From NCBI RefSeq assembly GCF_037975245.1, contig NC_092573.1:6240001-6304000 (forward strand): a stretch of DNA of 64,000 nucleotides, given 5' to 3'. Position numbers and translations under genes: made by a program. The number at the start of each line of letters is the position of its first letter. The first letter of the stretch is position 1. Positions 12,601 through 24,000 of this stretch are shown here, in pieces. The notes under the pieces were generated by a model, which was given only the letters and a program-made list of their open reading frames with translations, was not told the origin of the DNA and ran no database searches. The stretch is from Apostichopus japonicus. Taxonomy: Eukaryota; Echinodermata; Holothuroidea; Aspidochirotida; Stichopodidae.

Positions 12601-13166
12601 AATTGCAAATGCCACGATTTTCTCTCATATGGACTATTGCAATGGTCTTTTTATCAACCTCCCGGCCTCCACACTTCATCCCCTACAAAGGATCCAAAAT
12701 TACACGGCTAAAATTATTCTCGGCAGATCAAAATATGATAGTGCCTCCGCAGCATTGAAGGAGCTGCACATCCTCCCCGTTAATGTCCGCGCTGAGTACA
12801 AGATCCTCCTCCTCGTTTATAAGTGTATACATAATTCAGCACCAGCTTATCTGTCCGAGTTGCTGGAAATTAAGACACCTGGTCGTTCAACACGCTCGTC
12901 AAAGGGCATTCTTCTCAAGGTTCCTTTCACACGCCGCAAATGTTTCGCAGGCCGCTCTTTCAGCGTCACTGGCCCTAGACTTTGGAACGCTCTCCCCGTC
13001 GACACAAGAAATTCGAAGACCATCAGAACTTTTAAAGCTGCTTTAAAGACTCATTTATTTAAGAAATCGTTTTTATAATTGTTTTGTTGTTCAGCGCCAT
13101 TGAGTGTTTTTACAGTAATGTGCGCTTTACCAAGTGTTTCCACCTTAACCTTAACCTTGAGAAATT
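9690..13166 (+). mobile_element. CR1/L2-group non-LTR retrotransposon, near full length
   Basis: The element consists of a short less A+T-rich leader, one long ORF (9929-13078) and a 3' UTR of about 90 bp. The 3' UTR carries the facing CAGCGCCATTGAGTG and TGTGCGCTTTAC motifs usual in L2/Crack-type LINE tails, and ends in a CCTTAA microsatellite. I see no poly-A tail and no separate ORF1. The 5' limit is a guess: no target-site duplication could be identified. The intact ORF suggests recent insertion. Its YADDHS signature and C-terminal region point to the CR1/L2/Crack branch rather than to RTE, L1 or Jockey. Confidence 0.85.
9929..13078 (+). CDS. LINE ORF2: AP endonuclease + reverse transcriptase
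   Basis: A 1049-residue polyprotein for target-primed reverse transcription. Residues 1-100 are a basic leader. Residues about 105-325 form an APE-type endonuclease with INARSLRNK (111-119), the ESW glutamate (139), IYRPP (213-217), GDFN (251-254), LDLIL (292-296) and SDH (315-317). Residues about 590-860 form the reverse transcriptase, with NYRPVSNL (605-612), QSAYRANHSTET (641-652), the catalytic Asp of MDLSAAFD (677), VPQGSINGP (735-743) and GYADDHS (765-771, catalytic pair 768-769). The C-terminal region (about 915-1049) has the LP-V-YKILLLVYK and LWNALP motifs of CR1/L2 elements. Every catalytic residue I can check is present and there is no stop or frameshift, so the enzyme could be active. 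The first ATG of the frame was used, and it leaves a full-length N-terminus. The smaller frames inside it are shadows. Confidence 0.95.
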   Translation: MEVQCNTVNQYSVCRNIFPHTGIIRYSASQLYHYRSICKPRIRPPQAVIDILRDYGIYRSRGCRGQGARNRRTVKWRSLWDHNNGVHRELLRYFPTETRYDNNDHCSFGLINARSLRNKCEQFLHFVVTENLDFCIVVESWIKDSDTIEIASLKADGYNFVNVERKDRIGGGIGIFYKNNISVEVIDSGERSSFEFALFNIRIGSFVNDVAAIYRPPYSANHPITINTFLTEFSDYTSDLFLTSNRCMLLGDFNIRVNRVLEPGSEAFINLLNALSLNQLVSGPTHISGNTLDLILVRENSDFSVTNIRTDFSLSDHRFILATLSTSRPVLVRKQIQFRKLNSIDRERFTSDLSYEMDGMMALDSLDDLVTAYNIRTERVLNDHAPVISKVITVRQSVPWFDNEASRLKTKTRNAERRWLKHPTSENHDSFRSFRNEYKNHVEALKSTFIRRKIESCGNDTRQLFATVANITGSTKTNPLPEGVSDDQLAGDFATYFYNKVDVIRNELEHHPIFIPPEMSVPPFASFSTIDVSTATALIRNAKPTTCQLDPLPSSLVKEHYDIFAPIFCKIINTSLSTGNFHPDWKQAIVKPLLKKTNLDHIKKNYRPVSNLSFLSKIVEKASLISFTEHIENHGLLPPYQSAYRANHSTETLLLKLYNDIMCNMERQLLTPFAAMDLSAAFDTVNHQLLLDILKKCFGVHGVARKWVSSYLSERQFAVCINKSLSTPMKVNFSVPQGSINGPVYFTCYTSTMNTCISDDQFLIGYADDHSIYSSFKPGDVSSEFESIRGLSSTLENVKLWMKFNRLTMNDEKSEFIVFGSNHQLPKCNTDVLSIGDTPVRRTHSVKLLGVYLDETLNLKHHISMKARASALAMFNLKKIRKYLDKSTCLKIANATIFSHMDYCNGLFINLPASTLHPLQRIQNYTAKIILGRSKYDSASAALKELHILPVNVRAEYKILLLVYKCIHNSAPAYLSELLEIKTPGRSTRSSKGILLKVPFTRRKCFAGRSFSVTGPRLWNALPVDTRNSKTIRTFKAALKTHLFKKSFL

Positions 13167-14061
13167 AGAATAAAACCGTAATTAGAAATTGCACTTATGG
13201 GGGGAAAACTTTCAAATACTGCAATTTATTGCACAAAAAAGCATAATTTGGCCATGTTGTCGATTGCCTTCTTTTCCTCTTTTTTTTTGGTGGGGGGGGG
13301 GGGGGTTGGGTGGTTACCTGCATCGTCTAGTTGATCGCATGCAGCTGTTCAATTTAGTATTACCGGCAGATAATGTTAATTTGTAAAGCGGCCTCCAGGT
13401 TACAATTCTGTGCTGATATATGCTGTAAAAGTGGTGCACTTCATCTCTATATATTTCAACGGGTCAAAACTATCTGCTCTGAGTTCTAAATATGACCGAT
13501 TACTTGTATTATTTTGGCTCCTTTAAGGATGAAGTTTGGCATTATTTTAACTCCTCACACGTTGTGTCATATTAAAAGACTAAAAGTAAGAAAAATGAGT
13601 GCCAGTCATGTTTCTATATAATTATTCCGGGTTTTAAGATAAATGCCAGTATGGTCCTTTCGGGCTAATTTGATGATGGTTTCGGCTAATAAGTGCACTC
13701 AGTAATGTCAAACCATTGTTTATATATTATATATATATTTGAATGTAGTTTGTGTGTGTGTGTTGCATCTGAGGAACTTACATAATGGTTTTTGTGTTAG
13801 TCTTATGTCCAGCCATCGTAATTGATTAACCTTGGATGTAAGGGTCATTTTTTGCAAACGTTAAAGATGGTTTGGAATGCATTTTGACTGATCGAAATTT
13901 GTGTCCATAATCTACAATAGCATATCAAACTTGTAGTAATATGATCCTTTAATTGTACAGACTTATTTCGCACATTATGTGAAATATTGGTTGTTACTTT
14001 GATACAGGATAAGTGATGATGTTAGTACTGACTATTGCAGAGCTCGTGAAATCAAACTTAC

Positions 14062-14197
14062 CTATCCATATAGTTAAGTTTGTCATGGTTGTTCGGGTCA
14101 CTGTTCGTGAAGTAAGGGATTCCATCGGCCGAAGAATAACCTTGTACCGATCTAAGGTCATTGCTACAAGTGTTGCACATGAAGCTTGAACCGCAAC
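14062..14197 (-). CDS. Kisspeptin-type GPCR, internal exon (TM3-DRY-TM4)
   Basis: A 136-nt exon between acceptor ATTTTTTTGGTAG (minus, ending 14198) and donor G/GTAAGT (14061-14056). Read from its first base it is open: 45 codons plus one base. It starts VAVQASCATLVAMTLDRY, the end of TM3 with the DRY motif, continues with RPM-SLTSRT in loop 2, and ends LTIWI with the TM4 tryptophan. The single leftover base joins the last exon at 8956 in frame. Kisspeptin receptors share the VxVQAxCATLxAM-DR pattern, P-x-L-x-RT in loop 2 and the IW end. The vertebrate KISS1R exon here is, as I recall, also 136 nt with the same phases (0 in, 1 out). This exon is hidden from ORF scans because the long frame over it (14058-14252) is the wrong frame. 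The upstream exons (N-terminus, TM1, TM2) were not found. Confidence 0.87.
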
Positions 14198-14744
14198 CTA
14201 CCAAAAAAATAGAAATAGAAATATATATATATATGTATATATTGTAAATCAAAAGCCCTTATGTTCATATACTCTTATTTAAATGCACAGATATGAATAT
14301 GCTTTGGTATGTAAGTAAAACTTTCGAGTAATGAAAATGGCAGTTGTAATCTGAAGGTGTTATTGCCACCCATGACGTCAAAGGCCAATAAATTGAGAGA
14401 GGTTAATTTAGAGCCTATATTGATAAGTAGGTAGATTCATTTCTCATGATGGTTCGCTTTCCCTCTTCTACGGAGTCAAGTTTCTTATAACGTAGACGAT
14501 TACCTTGTTTCGTGAATGTTTCTTAATGCAATTCTCAAGTGAATACAGAAATAGCTAAGCACTGATGGTTCATTTAGTTCCGAAATGTAGGACAATGCCT
14601 ATTAATTTTAAATCAAGTTTCACGGCATGGATTCTAGAGTGAGGTACTCGGTGAATGGCATATGCCATTATCCACGTTCAAGTTCTAACTATGTAATACT
14701 AACGATTATATATATACTCTTGTATTTTCTGTTTTGGTTGCCTC
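14198..14744 (-). other. Receptor intron upstream of the DRY exon
   Basis: Noncoding. A (TA)n pyrimidine-rich tract (14205-14242) leads into the acceptor. A perfect TGACGTCA lies at 14373-14380. No second exon was recognised. This intron must run to higher coordinates, so the Penelope remnant and perhaps the 16.6-kb SINE probably also lie in it. Confidence 0.5.
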
Positions 14745-15325
14745 TGATGAGATGTCATCCTGACAAGATGCCGAACTAAAATGACTCGTAGTTTTGTAGG
14801 TCTCTTAAATGAAATGGCAGGTGGCTGATTTCTGACGTTCGGTGCTTTGAAATATGTGAACATTCTTCTGCATAATATTTACTAGTGGTTAGATACCAGG
14901 GTGGAAGTCAGTAACCAATGATACCCATTTGGAACTGGTTTGACGAGTTTTGTACGTCAATGTTTCAGTGTGGGGTTTACATTTGGCCTTTTTGATGGCA
15001 TTTTCGATAGAACCACGAAATGACTGTCTGTTGAGAAGATATTGTGACATTCCTTTGGTGCGAAGATCAACATTGACTTCAGAGGAGCAAATGCATGTGT
15101 CCTCTGTAGGCAAAAAAAAAAAAAAAGCCATTTGAGTTCGCATTGCGGTGCCATAAATCTGGAGGTAGTGTTTGTTGTCCAATATTATTATTGCTTGTTA
15201 AGATAATTTTGCATCAATTCAGCCAATTCCTTCTTCGTGGGTTTTTGGCCACGTTTGAAGGCGGTGATGCACGGCGAAATACCCTCTTCGTTAAGAATAT
15301 AGGTGTATAAGATACTACAATACTA
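14745..15325 (-). pseudogene. Penelope-like element remnant (RT fragments)
   Basis: A decayed minus-strand reverse transcriptase of the Penelope-like (PLE) type. In order (5' to 3') I read LYTYILNEEGISPCITAF and KPTKKELAELM (about 15318-15200, then two stops), a frame change to NKHYLQIYGTAMRTQMA (about 15178-15128, the PLE HGTAMGTKMA motif), then QYLLNRQSFRGSIENAIKKA and LVTDFHPGI (to 14889), a stop, HIFQSTER, a further frame change and ISFKRPTKLRVILVR (to about 14750). The palm with YADD is missing. At the junction is an A15-type run (15112-15126). Stops, frame changes and the internal deletion make it nonfunctional. No GIY-YIG domain is visible. Confidence 0.8.
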
Positions 15326-16554
15326 CTGTATGGGAGTTTAAAAGACATTTATTATATTCAAGTTTTCCAAACTTGTTCTACTTCAGACGAAGATGCAGAC
15401 AGGCCTTATTAAGAACATAGTCATAACATTGCAACGAAATTTCCCTCTTATACTTACAAATAGCAATTCATGCTATATCTCTCTATGAGAGCTTCTAAGA
15501 ACTGGCTATTCATTTCAAACCAATCTTCTTCACCAGTACATCAAGCATATTTTAAATAAACAAATGGTTTAGGAGCCCGTGTCTGACATTGATTTGGTTT
15601 TAAATCCCACGTTCCCGAGATTGCTTTTCAACCCTGAGAGAAGATAGGTTAGATTTGTTTACTTCCAAGCAGCCTACCTGTCTTCTTTTGTGATCTATCA
15701 ATGCCGCTTGCAGTTTGCTTTGTTGTAACAACTCATTTTGTAAATTGAACACGACGCCATCTTAAGTGTGGTATCAATCTCCATCAATGTTACTTTTTCC
15801 CATAAACAAAATGGAAAAGTTTACCAAAAGAGGCCATCTTCAGTTGTGCTTCACGTTAGTTATTCAATTGTAACGGAAACAATTTCTATCAACTTACTTA
15901 TCCCGACCTTCTATGTACCGAAAAAGCAACATAAGTTTATAACTTTTGGCAAAATTTAAAAACCGAGCAAACAATTTGGCTACTGTCGAAGAATAAATCT
16001 ATATGACACGGTTACAGGAGTACGCAAAAGCCAAAATTCGGTATTTAACTAAAATCCTTACTAAATCTTTCAGCACAAAAGCAATGATTTTTTTACGAGC
16101 TTGATATTGTTCCTAAAAGAAGCAAATCCCTTGCAAGGGCGTCTCTTGGGTCATCTGAATATTGCTTTTATTCATCCAAAACACAACATTTCGTGCATCA
16201 CTTCGTTTTCTCTAACAATTTCTGTCTTCTTGATTGTCTTTTTCCTTAGTCGTTCTTACTCCAAAATGCAACTTACAATCTTGTTTTTGTAACATTTCGA
16301 TCATACAAGTCTCACTGTTTGATCAGGGCGTAAGATTTTTTCCATTATAAAATTAACATATGACTTTATTTCATTAAAAAAACAATTGAATTTACGCTCA
16401 AGTTGAGTATTTTCCATCTCTTTCGAGATCCGTGCTAATGATTCACGAATGAGTTGGTTAGAATCATGATAGATGATATACTCGTTGATAGATCTATAGA
16501 GTAAGGCAAAATATGTTACAAAGTAACATTGCTCGATTCAGTTGACAAAATGCC
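15326..16554. other. Mostly nothing; possible extra PLE debris
   Basis: On the minus strand a frame of about 55 codons (around 15765-15595) reads like protein (LLQQSKLQAALIDHKRRQV) and lies 270-440 bp upstream of the PLE remnant in the same orientation. It may be more of that element, but I do not recognise it. The rest (plus frames 15768-15959, 16101-16292) shows nothing. Confidence 0.35.
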
Positions 16555-16745
16555 TACAGTGGAATGACAACTGTTATTATCAGTTTCGAACCTCTAGACC
16601 TACAATCAGCGTCCATGGCCTATTTGGTAAGGGTGTCCGCATATAAAGCGGTAGGCGCGCGTTCGAATCCCACTGGGAGCTACAAGTTTTTCACTGGATT
16701 TTCCAACTCATTACTTTTTCAATTAGATAGATGGTTAGATAGATC
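16555..16745 (+). mobile_element. tRNA-derived SINE, family 1, copy 1
   Basis: A 72-nt tRNA-like core (16609-16680) has a 7-bp acceptor stem with one mismatch, an anticodon stem CCGC/GCGG around loop ATATAAA, and a B box GTTCGAATCC. Upstream (16579-16593) a second TTTCGAACCTC B-box-like block is shared with copy 2 (32521-32340, minus). Downstream the copies share an AAGTTT-TTCACTG-GATTTT-CAACT tail. The 3' end is a GATA-type run (16725-16745). The tRNA-like core could fold, but the conserved flanks show a dispersed repeat and not a lone tRNA gene. Confidence 0.8.
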
Positions 16746-16951
16746 ATGCTCTGAATTATATACATGCATCCATTAAAATACTTACTCCGTATTTACTTAG
16801 AACATAATTGTAATAAAACTTTACATGAATTAATATTTAGGGCAATGACACGTCCATCTGTCTCAAGAAGTACATCAATGAAAAAAAAACGATATATTCG
16901 ATTGAATAAACATTTGCAACCCCTTGGACAAAAAGCAAATGAATACCAATG

Positions 16952-17056
16952 GATTTCAATTGACCAGAATTTAGACATAAAACAGCGGCCATCAGGCCAT
17001 AAAAGATTTCAATTGACCAGAATTTAGAAATAAAACAGCGGCCATCAGGCCAGTGA
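16952..17056 (+). repeat. Tandem duplication, 53-bp unit x2
   Basis: Two nearly identical copies starting GATTTCAATTGACCAG at 16952 and 17005, each ending in GCGGCCATCAGGCCA. A single recent duplication. Confidence 0.95.
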
Positions 17057-20000
17057 CTTATTGCTTGGATCAGAGATAAAGATTAGGAAAAGAAGCTTTA
17101 TTTCACTATGTCACACATCGATTTCGAGAGACTTTGGTTAATAGTCCAACACAAGTTTTCAAGGACGAAATCCCAAAAATCCAACTTTGGCATGTTCTGT
17201 AAACAACTGGGTAAGACTTGTGCTCCCTGTCAATTGTGCACATGATCGTGGCACCTGATTGAGCATCTCGTTATGCGTAATTTTATATCCGTCGGTTTGC
17301 GTATATCTTAAATTACCTGTGCTAGGTATAACTCACGTATGAAATGACGCCAAAGAGATGTACCCAGTGACCTTGCCCGCCTCGCAAATGTATTTGGAAA
17401 TAGTTTAATTACCGGTCGTTACCATTTGCATATCAAAAAGAAGGGGAAAGTTTGATGGTTCGTTTCATTAAGTTTCATCAGGCACTGTTGTCTATACAAT
17501 GCTTGAAAGCAAACTAAACGATATTCTTGTCCAGAGGTAATCCATTCAAGAGGCCTTGATAAACTTTACTGAGATTAACGGCGGCTATGCAAGCAGAAAA
17601 TTGAGGAAGGGATGTCTTTAATCGACTTCCCACAAGGGCAATCTATCACATTATCTAAGCCCTAGACATAAGTAAACTCTGTCCTTCGAAACATTTGCGG
17701 CTTTTCCTAAAGCACACTAGTAACGAATTCAATCCATTAAGCAGATCGAAAGGGCGATAGTAAACAGTAATGTCTATTTTACATTTACTCTTTCATTAAT
17801 GCTGTCACTCTGCAATCTGTGGGATATTTATGGGGCGAACGAGGGTTCAAGCTTTTACTTGAGTGATTTCAGTGAGAAAGAAAAAGTAAACATTAAATGG
17901 AAACGGTAGAATGTCGTGCTGGCAAATATTTTAAATGCCGTATAGTCTGTAATGCTATTCTATTTCTTAGTAATCATTTTTACTGCATGAAAATTAACAA
18001 AAAAAAGGACATTTGTCATTTTAGTCAGCTTTGCACATAATATGTCACCTCCTTTTAAATACTTTTCTACTCTACTCAAAATTATTTCTATGTGGGTCGG
18101 ATATTTTTTTTATATTACGACTACGTCTAATTTATAATTGTTCCATATACTATAGGTAGATCTTATTACCTACTCCGATAGGCCACGAAGTATTATTGGA
18201 CCATCCATCGTAGTAATTGAGTACTATCCATTTAACTTGTCTACGTTCGTCTACACTTGCCCCCAGGTTTGAGAGGTTGCTGAATAACTTTACGTTATCA
18301 ATTTATCTCATGTCACAGTTGCTACATGACTCTTTAATCAAATATTGTTATAAACGCTCACGGAATGCCTCGTCGACATTCGTCTTTAACTTGGCTATAC
18401 TGTGTAGGCTAATTGAAGCGATTCAGCCAGTGAAGACAAGCTTACAATGCTAATACCACTCAATACTATCCTCAAATATACTATATGTTTCAACGAACTC
18501 ACTAGTAACGACAGTATTAACAGTTCCGAACCTATTATCTGATGTATGAAACATATCCATACAGCTCATACTGTAAATAAGAGTGATGTGAAACTTAACA
18601 GAAAATTACTGAAATACAGATAAAAGAAGTGTCCTTGTTGGGTGAGTATAGGAAGTCATTGGGTGATATCATGCATATTTAATCTATCAGTTAGTATGGT
18701 CACTCAGTATGTGAATATTTAGAATAACGTAGGCTAATAAATTATTCTGAGTCAACTCCATCTTATGATACATGTAAGATATATACTTGCAGTGAGTCTG
18801 TACTCGTCATCACATGCCAGCAACATGATACGTACTCTCTCTCTCTCACCCTGACGGATTTATACTATTCTGGTACTCAAGATCTTAGTATAGTTTCTAG
18901 TGCATGAATATACGTACATGTTCTCACGCTTAGAAGCTCTGACTAGTACTCGCCCTCATACTAAGGAATAATGTGTACTCGTATTCATGCGGATATACTC
19001 GTATTGTAAATCTGCTATTAACATAATAAGAACAAAAGTACTGAGAAATCACGGCAATCTCTCTTTTATCTTATTATCATATTTTTAATTAACTTTAGAA
19101 AATTACTAGCTACTGGCTGCATTGCTAATCTTGCACTGGCATCTTAAGAAACTGCAGCATACAATCTCTGGTCTGTTTTAAGAACTTTGTTGCTAAAAGC
19201 TTGAAGTCAGCTTTTTGCCTGCGGTCCAAAAAATTACGTATGTAGAGTATCAAACTGAGATTGCAATTGATTCAATTAAGACGCCACCTAAAAAATGGTG
19301 ATTGATGGTATTGCATTGAAAGAATGCGATTCGATTCCCAACATCTCGTTATACATGAATAGCAGTATTCATCATACAGCAAACGAATAATAATAATAAT
19401 TTTTTTTTTTTTACTTCTCCTTCAAACACGTAAATAAAACCTATACCACTCAATGTACTAAACTTGCATCTTGTAGGACTTCGTATGAAATAACCTCAAG
19501 AATTCCATCAAAACTAACTTAAGAAACTGCTTTAGAGGTGTTTTTTTCTTGTGATATAATCCTTCCATCCTTCCGTTAATCACAGTCAGATCATACGTGG
19601 TTCTCTTACCTTGTTCCACTTGATGACTGCAAAGATGTCATGGACGCAAACTAGATCTGAAAACACGTTCAAGAATTAAATGCAGTATTGGCACACTTAC
19701 CTAGATTCTATTTTTAATATATCTTAACATAGGACATGAATTTGTAGAGAGATGAGTGATCAAGGATTATAGGACGTACATTATGATTTCATCAAGCCTT
19801 TTCAAACGAACTTTGTGTAAATAAAACTCAAGTGAAGTTTAATCTTAGTGTACGCATGATTGATCAAATTAGATTGTCTTTTCTTTTTTTCTTTTTTTGT
19901 GGTGCGTGTGTTTTGCTTAATATATAAATCATAATATAATTAATATTTTTAGCAAATTATGCCAAGTTAAAGAGTTAGAATTCGCTAATACGTTGAAGGG

Positions 20001-21022
20001 AAATAACTGATGATTCATGGGAATATTTAGATCAGTCTGTACGAATTTAACACTGTACTTATAACAATGCATAAAGTCAGGGGAACAGTTTTCCAGTGGG
20101 GATAATCCCCCGTAAATTTCGCCAGAGACTACCCGTGACATTTTCTTCAATATTTTTAAGTCAAAATACTCCTGTGGCGTTATTGTGGTCACCTTGTTAC
20201 CTATGAAAGTACGCTTTGATTTGTTTCTTTTCATGTATTGCCTCATATGGAATAAAAATCCGGGGTCCAAGTAATCCCGTGATGAGAACATTACCTTCAG
20301 TACAGAGTTTTAGGTAACGTTTGTATTCATGCTAACCAGCCCATCACGTGATAGTTATAGCTTAGTATAACAAAATACCCACAAACATATATAAGGAACA
20401 GCGTATGCCGCTTTGGAGATACACATTATGGTTTATATGTGACTTCATATATAATACTATAGACAGAGCTACTCTTTGGGCTTTCCCATCCTCCTCCCTC
20501 CCTCCCCGACCCCTTTTTTTTTTGTCCCTCACACTTGTATGCATTACTGTCAATGCCTTATTTTTCCATGATTTTTTTTGTTTTTCTATGGAAGCAATAT
20601 TTTTGATCGCTTAGGGGATCAGTTGTTCATCACTGACTGATCTCTCTTATTAAAGGATGGTTAGGTTTCCCTTACTCTTAAAGTATGTCGTTTTCCAAGT
20701 ACTTGTATATAACCCAGTAAGTGCATTACCATATTATCCGGTTTGATTACAGCAATGACATTTCGCGACTGTATAAACGTGACAGACCGAGTTCTTATTT
20801 CAACCCATTTTAAGATGCTTTTACCAATAACTAATTTACTATGTATGTAAAGTACCTCTCATGTTATCAGAAGGTTGTTAAAATGGTTCAGTTTAATGGC
20901 AAGTGTTCTGAGCACTTTGTCAGTAATTTATCAAGAATAGCTGTTATGTTAAGAATACCTTTTAGCAATATTTAATGGTTTCCATTTTCTTTCCCTTTGT
21001 TTTTGTCAAATATTTTTTCTTT
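17057..21022. other. Intergenic/intronic, no firm gene
   Basis: No recognisable gene. A 47-nt stretch on the minus strand (19656-19610) sits between TTTTCAG and AAG/GTAAGA and is open in one frame. It could be a small exon, but the sites may be chance. A 120-codon minus frame (20291-19929) has ordinary composition but no known domain, and its length is at chance level. T-rich and poly-A/T runs lie at 19398-19412 and 20512-20523. Confidence 0.5.
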
Positions 21023-24000
21023 GGCAGGAAGGAAGGCCAAGCCTAATGCCGTCTCCATAACTTTAAAACGTCATTAAGTTATATGATATGCAATTAGTAT
21101 TTACTGGGGTGTTTTTGTAGTTGCTATTTAGTTTTGTAACCCAAACCAGAAACATTCACAAGGAATCCATCTGTAGTGATCGTATAGACTTGTATGACTA
21201 GTGTTAATTCAGCTATGTAACATAGACAACGAATACATATTTTGTAAATCTTATATCTCTCTGCACCAATTATTAAAGAAATAAATTTCTAAACACTTTC
21301 TAGAAACTTTCTCAAGAGGAGCTCTCACTGCTAAGTAAGCTTTATCAATGTGTTTTGCGATGGTTTTATTTTCTCTATTTTCTACTATCATGTATCAAAA
21401 TTACTTTGAAAGGTTTTAAGGGGTCTCCAGTACCAATCTTTAATTTATGAACACTGTGATAGTAACTTGATTGATTTGATGATTTTTTTCTATTTCTATA
21501 CCCGAAAACTGAAGCATTATTTTTTTTTTAAATCTGCTTCAAATTGTGTTGATCATTATCAGTCGTCATGCAAATAGCAATTCTCATTCTCCTAGACTAG
21601 AGAGAACAATCAGTTAGGTCTCTCCTATCATTTAGGTCACTCCTAGAGAGACCCAATCATTTAGTAATAAACTGTGGTTATTTTTTTATGTTAAGTTTCC
21701 TTTTTTTTTAAACAAATGAATCCTGTTCTTAGGCTCCTATTGATTGATGAAGCAAGTTTGATATTTATCAGCCTTCCATGCTGTGACAGTCTAAAAGCCT
21801 GAATTAATACAACCCGTCATATCCAATAAATAGTCGGGTAGTTCCTTGATCACGTGGTTGGATTTTGTTGCGATTATAGAGTACACCTGATGGTTACGCC
21901 AGAGGCAAGTTCTCCTGTCAAATACGGACAATTTAATTTGCCAATGATCAAATTAAGAATAATCATGTGGACAAATGATTGGTCAGCAGTGGTCAACATT
22001 TAAAAAAGGAACCTCTCTTCAAGTTTGATTTATTAGTGTAGTAATATTGTGGTCATTCGTTCTGGATTGTTAGTTTATTTTGTATGTATTTATATGCGTA
22101 AATGTATTCCAGTTAGTAAGTACAAGCCTGAAAAGACAGACAACCTAATAATAATATGTACAAGGAGGTAGCAGGGGATGATGTGATCATGAGAAGGTCG
22201 CGAAATGTTAATTCGCAGAACAGATACCATAAACAATGAGCTGCATTTCTCTAACATCGGGACTTCGACAATGTGATTATGTCCGTAGCTTAATTTAGCG
22301 CAGTAACACGGTTCGATCAAAAAGAACAGTCAAACGGCTGAGAAGGTTACTACTATTTTTTTTTTAATAATTGAATCATCTGGCAAGGCATATTTTATTC
22401 ATGTTGGGTATAAACTGTGGCTCGTGGGATTATATTTTTTCTTTGCAGCAGTCATTTAGGTAAAGCAGCGTGTTGCGTTTCACTTCATCGCATAAACATG
22501 CTGTCTCGTTACTTACATACAAAAAGCTTTAAGTATTTCTCTATTACCAAACACGTACCAAGCGAGTACCATATAGTTTAATTTAGTTCGTTAAAGACAA
22601 TTGTTAAGATCGTCTCAATTCATCGATGCATACCGTAAGCCTAAGGGCAAAGTCGCTGTATTTGTGGGAAATTTCTTAAGGGTAGGTTAAAGGGACCGTA
22701 TACAGGGACACAAAATTGCCATACGCACTAAATAGCCACAAAGTTGCAGAACCAAACAAACCATTTCTTCACCCTTTGAGCAATTTCGGAATCATCTATT
22801 TGCTTACAGGGATTCTGTAGTCTCATATGTTTTCATAAGGAGTCGTGTATATATTCAACTGGTGTAGTCATTCGTGGGAGCAGAGGGGTATAGTACCCGC
22901 AGATGAAACGGGCGGTAAGAGAATTAACAAAAGACCCCCAAATTGGAACAGAATAGAATTAATGGCCATCGTGATATATTCGATGGGCAAGGTACGATCA
23001 CCTTCTCCTTAAATTGATGCATATCAATGTGATGACGCCGAAAGTCCCAGCTTGGCTGTCTAGCCTGAGTCACGTTCATCATGTGGTTTTAGTTTATGCT
23101 TGTGTGGCCTCTTTAAGCTTTTTGGTATATCTTTCGTAAATAGATTGCGCGGAGCAAGTGTTTAACGGGTAAAGGTTTCAGCAGAGCAACTTGAGAGATG
23201 AGATCGGGAGGGGCATGGGGATGGGGACCGGTAGGGACGGTGATCGGGAAGGGGAATATTGACAGGGCGTGACGTTTGGACGGTGCCGGGAACTGCTAAG
23301 TAAGAACGGGAAGTAGAAGAGATGTTGGATAACTGAGATGGGGATGGGATAAGACATCTTTCAGTGTTTAATAGGATCTTTAAATTATACATTTAACTAT
23401 TGTTCAAATGTATGTGTATGCTACCTATATGTTACATGTGCAGCACCATTAGGCCTTTACCCTTGGAACGCTACGTAAGAAAGCTTGACATAACCTACCG
23501 TTTTTTCTATAGCCTATTTAGTTGCTTAAATTATTCTTACATAACTGATTGGGCTAACTATACTCATTTACATGGTAGGGGAGTCTTAGATACCCTAATT
23601 TTTCAACTCTGACCACGCCTCCCTGAGCGCTGCTTAGTGGTAACGCAGCTCACATTGGTTTTACCTTTCTACTGCGCACCTGAATATGAATATTCAGCAA
23701 GCACCAAGAGAAATGACAGGCATGTCTTCTTCATGCTCATTCGCAAAAGCAACTTTGTCCAAGCACCACAGTTGCGACCTCATTGTAATATTCCAAACAC
23801 ACTATTTATAGCAGCTTTCCAAAGGGCCGGTATCAAACAAAGGCCTCTCGTCAGTTTCAATAAACCAAACTTTGGAAACACATCGTTGGCTTATGTCTTC
23901 GTGTATTAATTTGTGAAGTTAAAGTTATTAATACAACGTTTGGGCAAAGCTATAACGATAATCAGTTAGATCATAATGAGCAAATATTAAGCTTTGAAAC

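Larger units (their letters stand above)
8957..14061 (-). other. Receptor intron (phase 1), 5105 bp, hosts a LINE
   Basis: On the minus strand the donor is G/GTAAGTTTG (14061 downwards) and the acceptor is TTCACAG (8957). About two thirds is a plus-strand LINE, so the retroelement is antisense to the host gene and would be spliced out. The remaining intron DNA (8957 to about 9690, and 13167-14061) is A+T-rich with no exon-like sequence. It holds poly-G at 13286-13304 and a short TA/TG run near 13720-13760. Confidence 0.8.

Noticed and set aside
10074-13046. Small frames inside the LINE (10074, 10898, 11289, 11419, 11504, 12783)
   Set aside because: Shadows of the 1049-codon ORF.
14058-14252. 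64-codon minus frame over the DRY exon
   Set aside because: Wrong frame and includes intron. The true frame is the one starting VAVQASC.
14741-14780. CTGATGA on the plus strand next to the Penelope remnant, as in PLE-linked hammerheads
   Set aside because: It lies in reverse-complemented coding sequence (the KRPTKLRVILVR region), and no GAAA follows a stem.
19929-20291. 120-codon minus frame
   Set aside because: Ordinary composition but no recognisable family. About one such frame is expected by chance.
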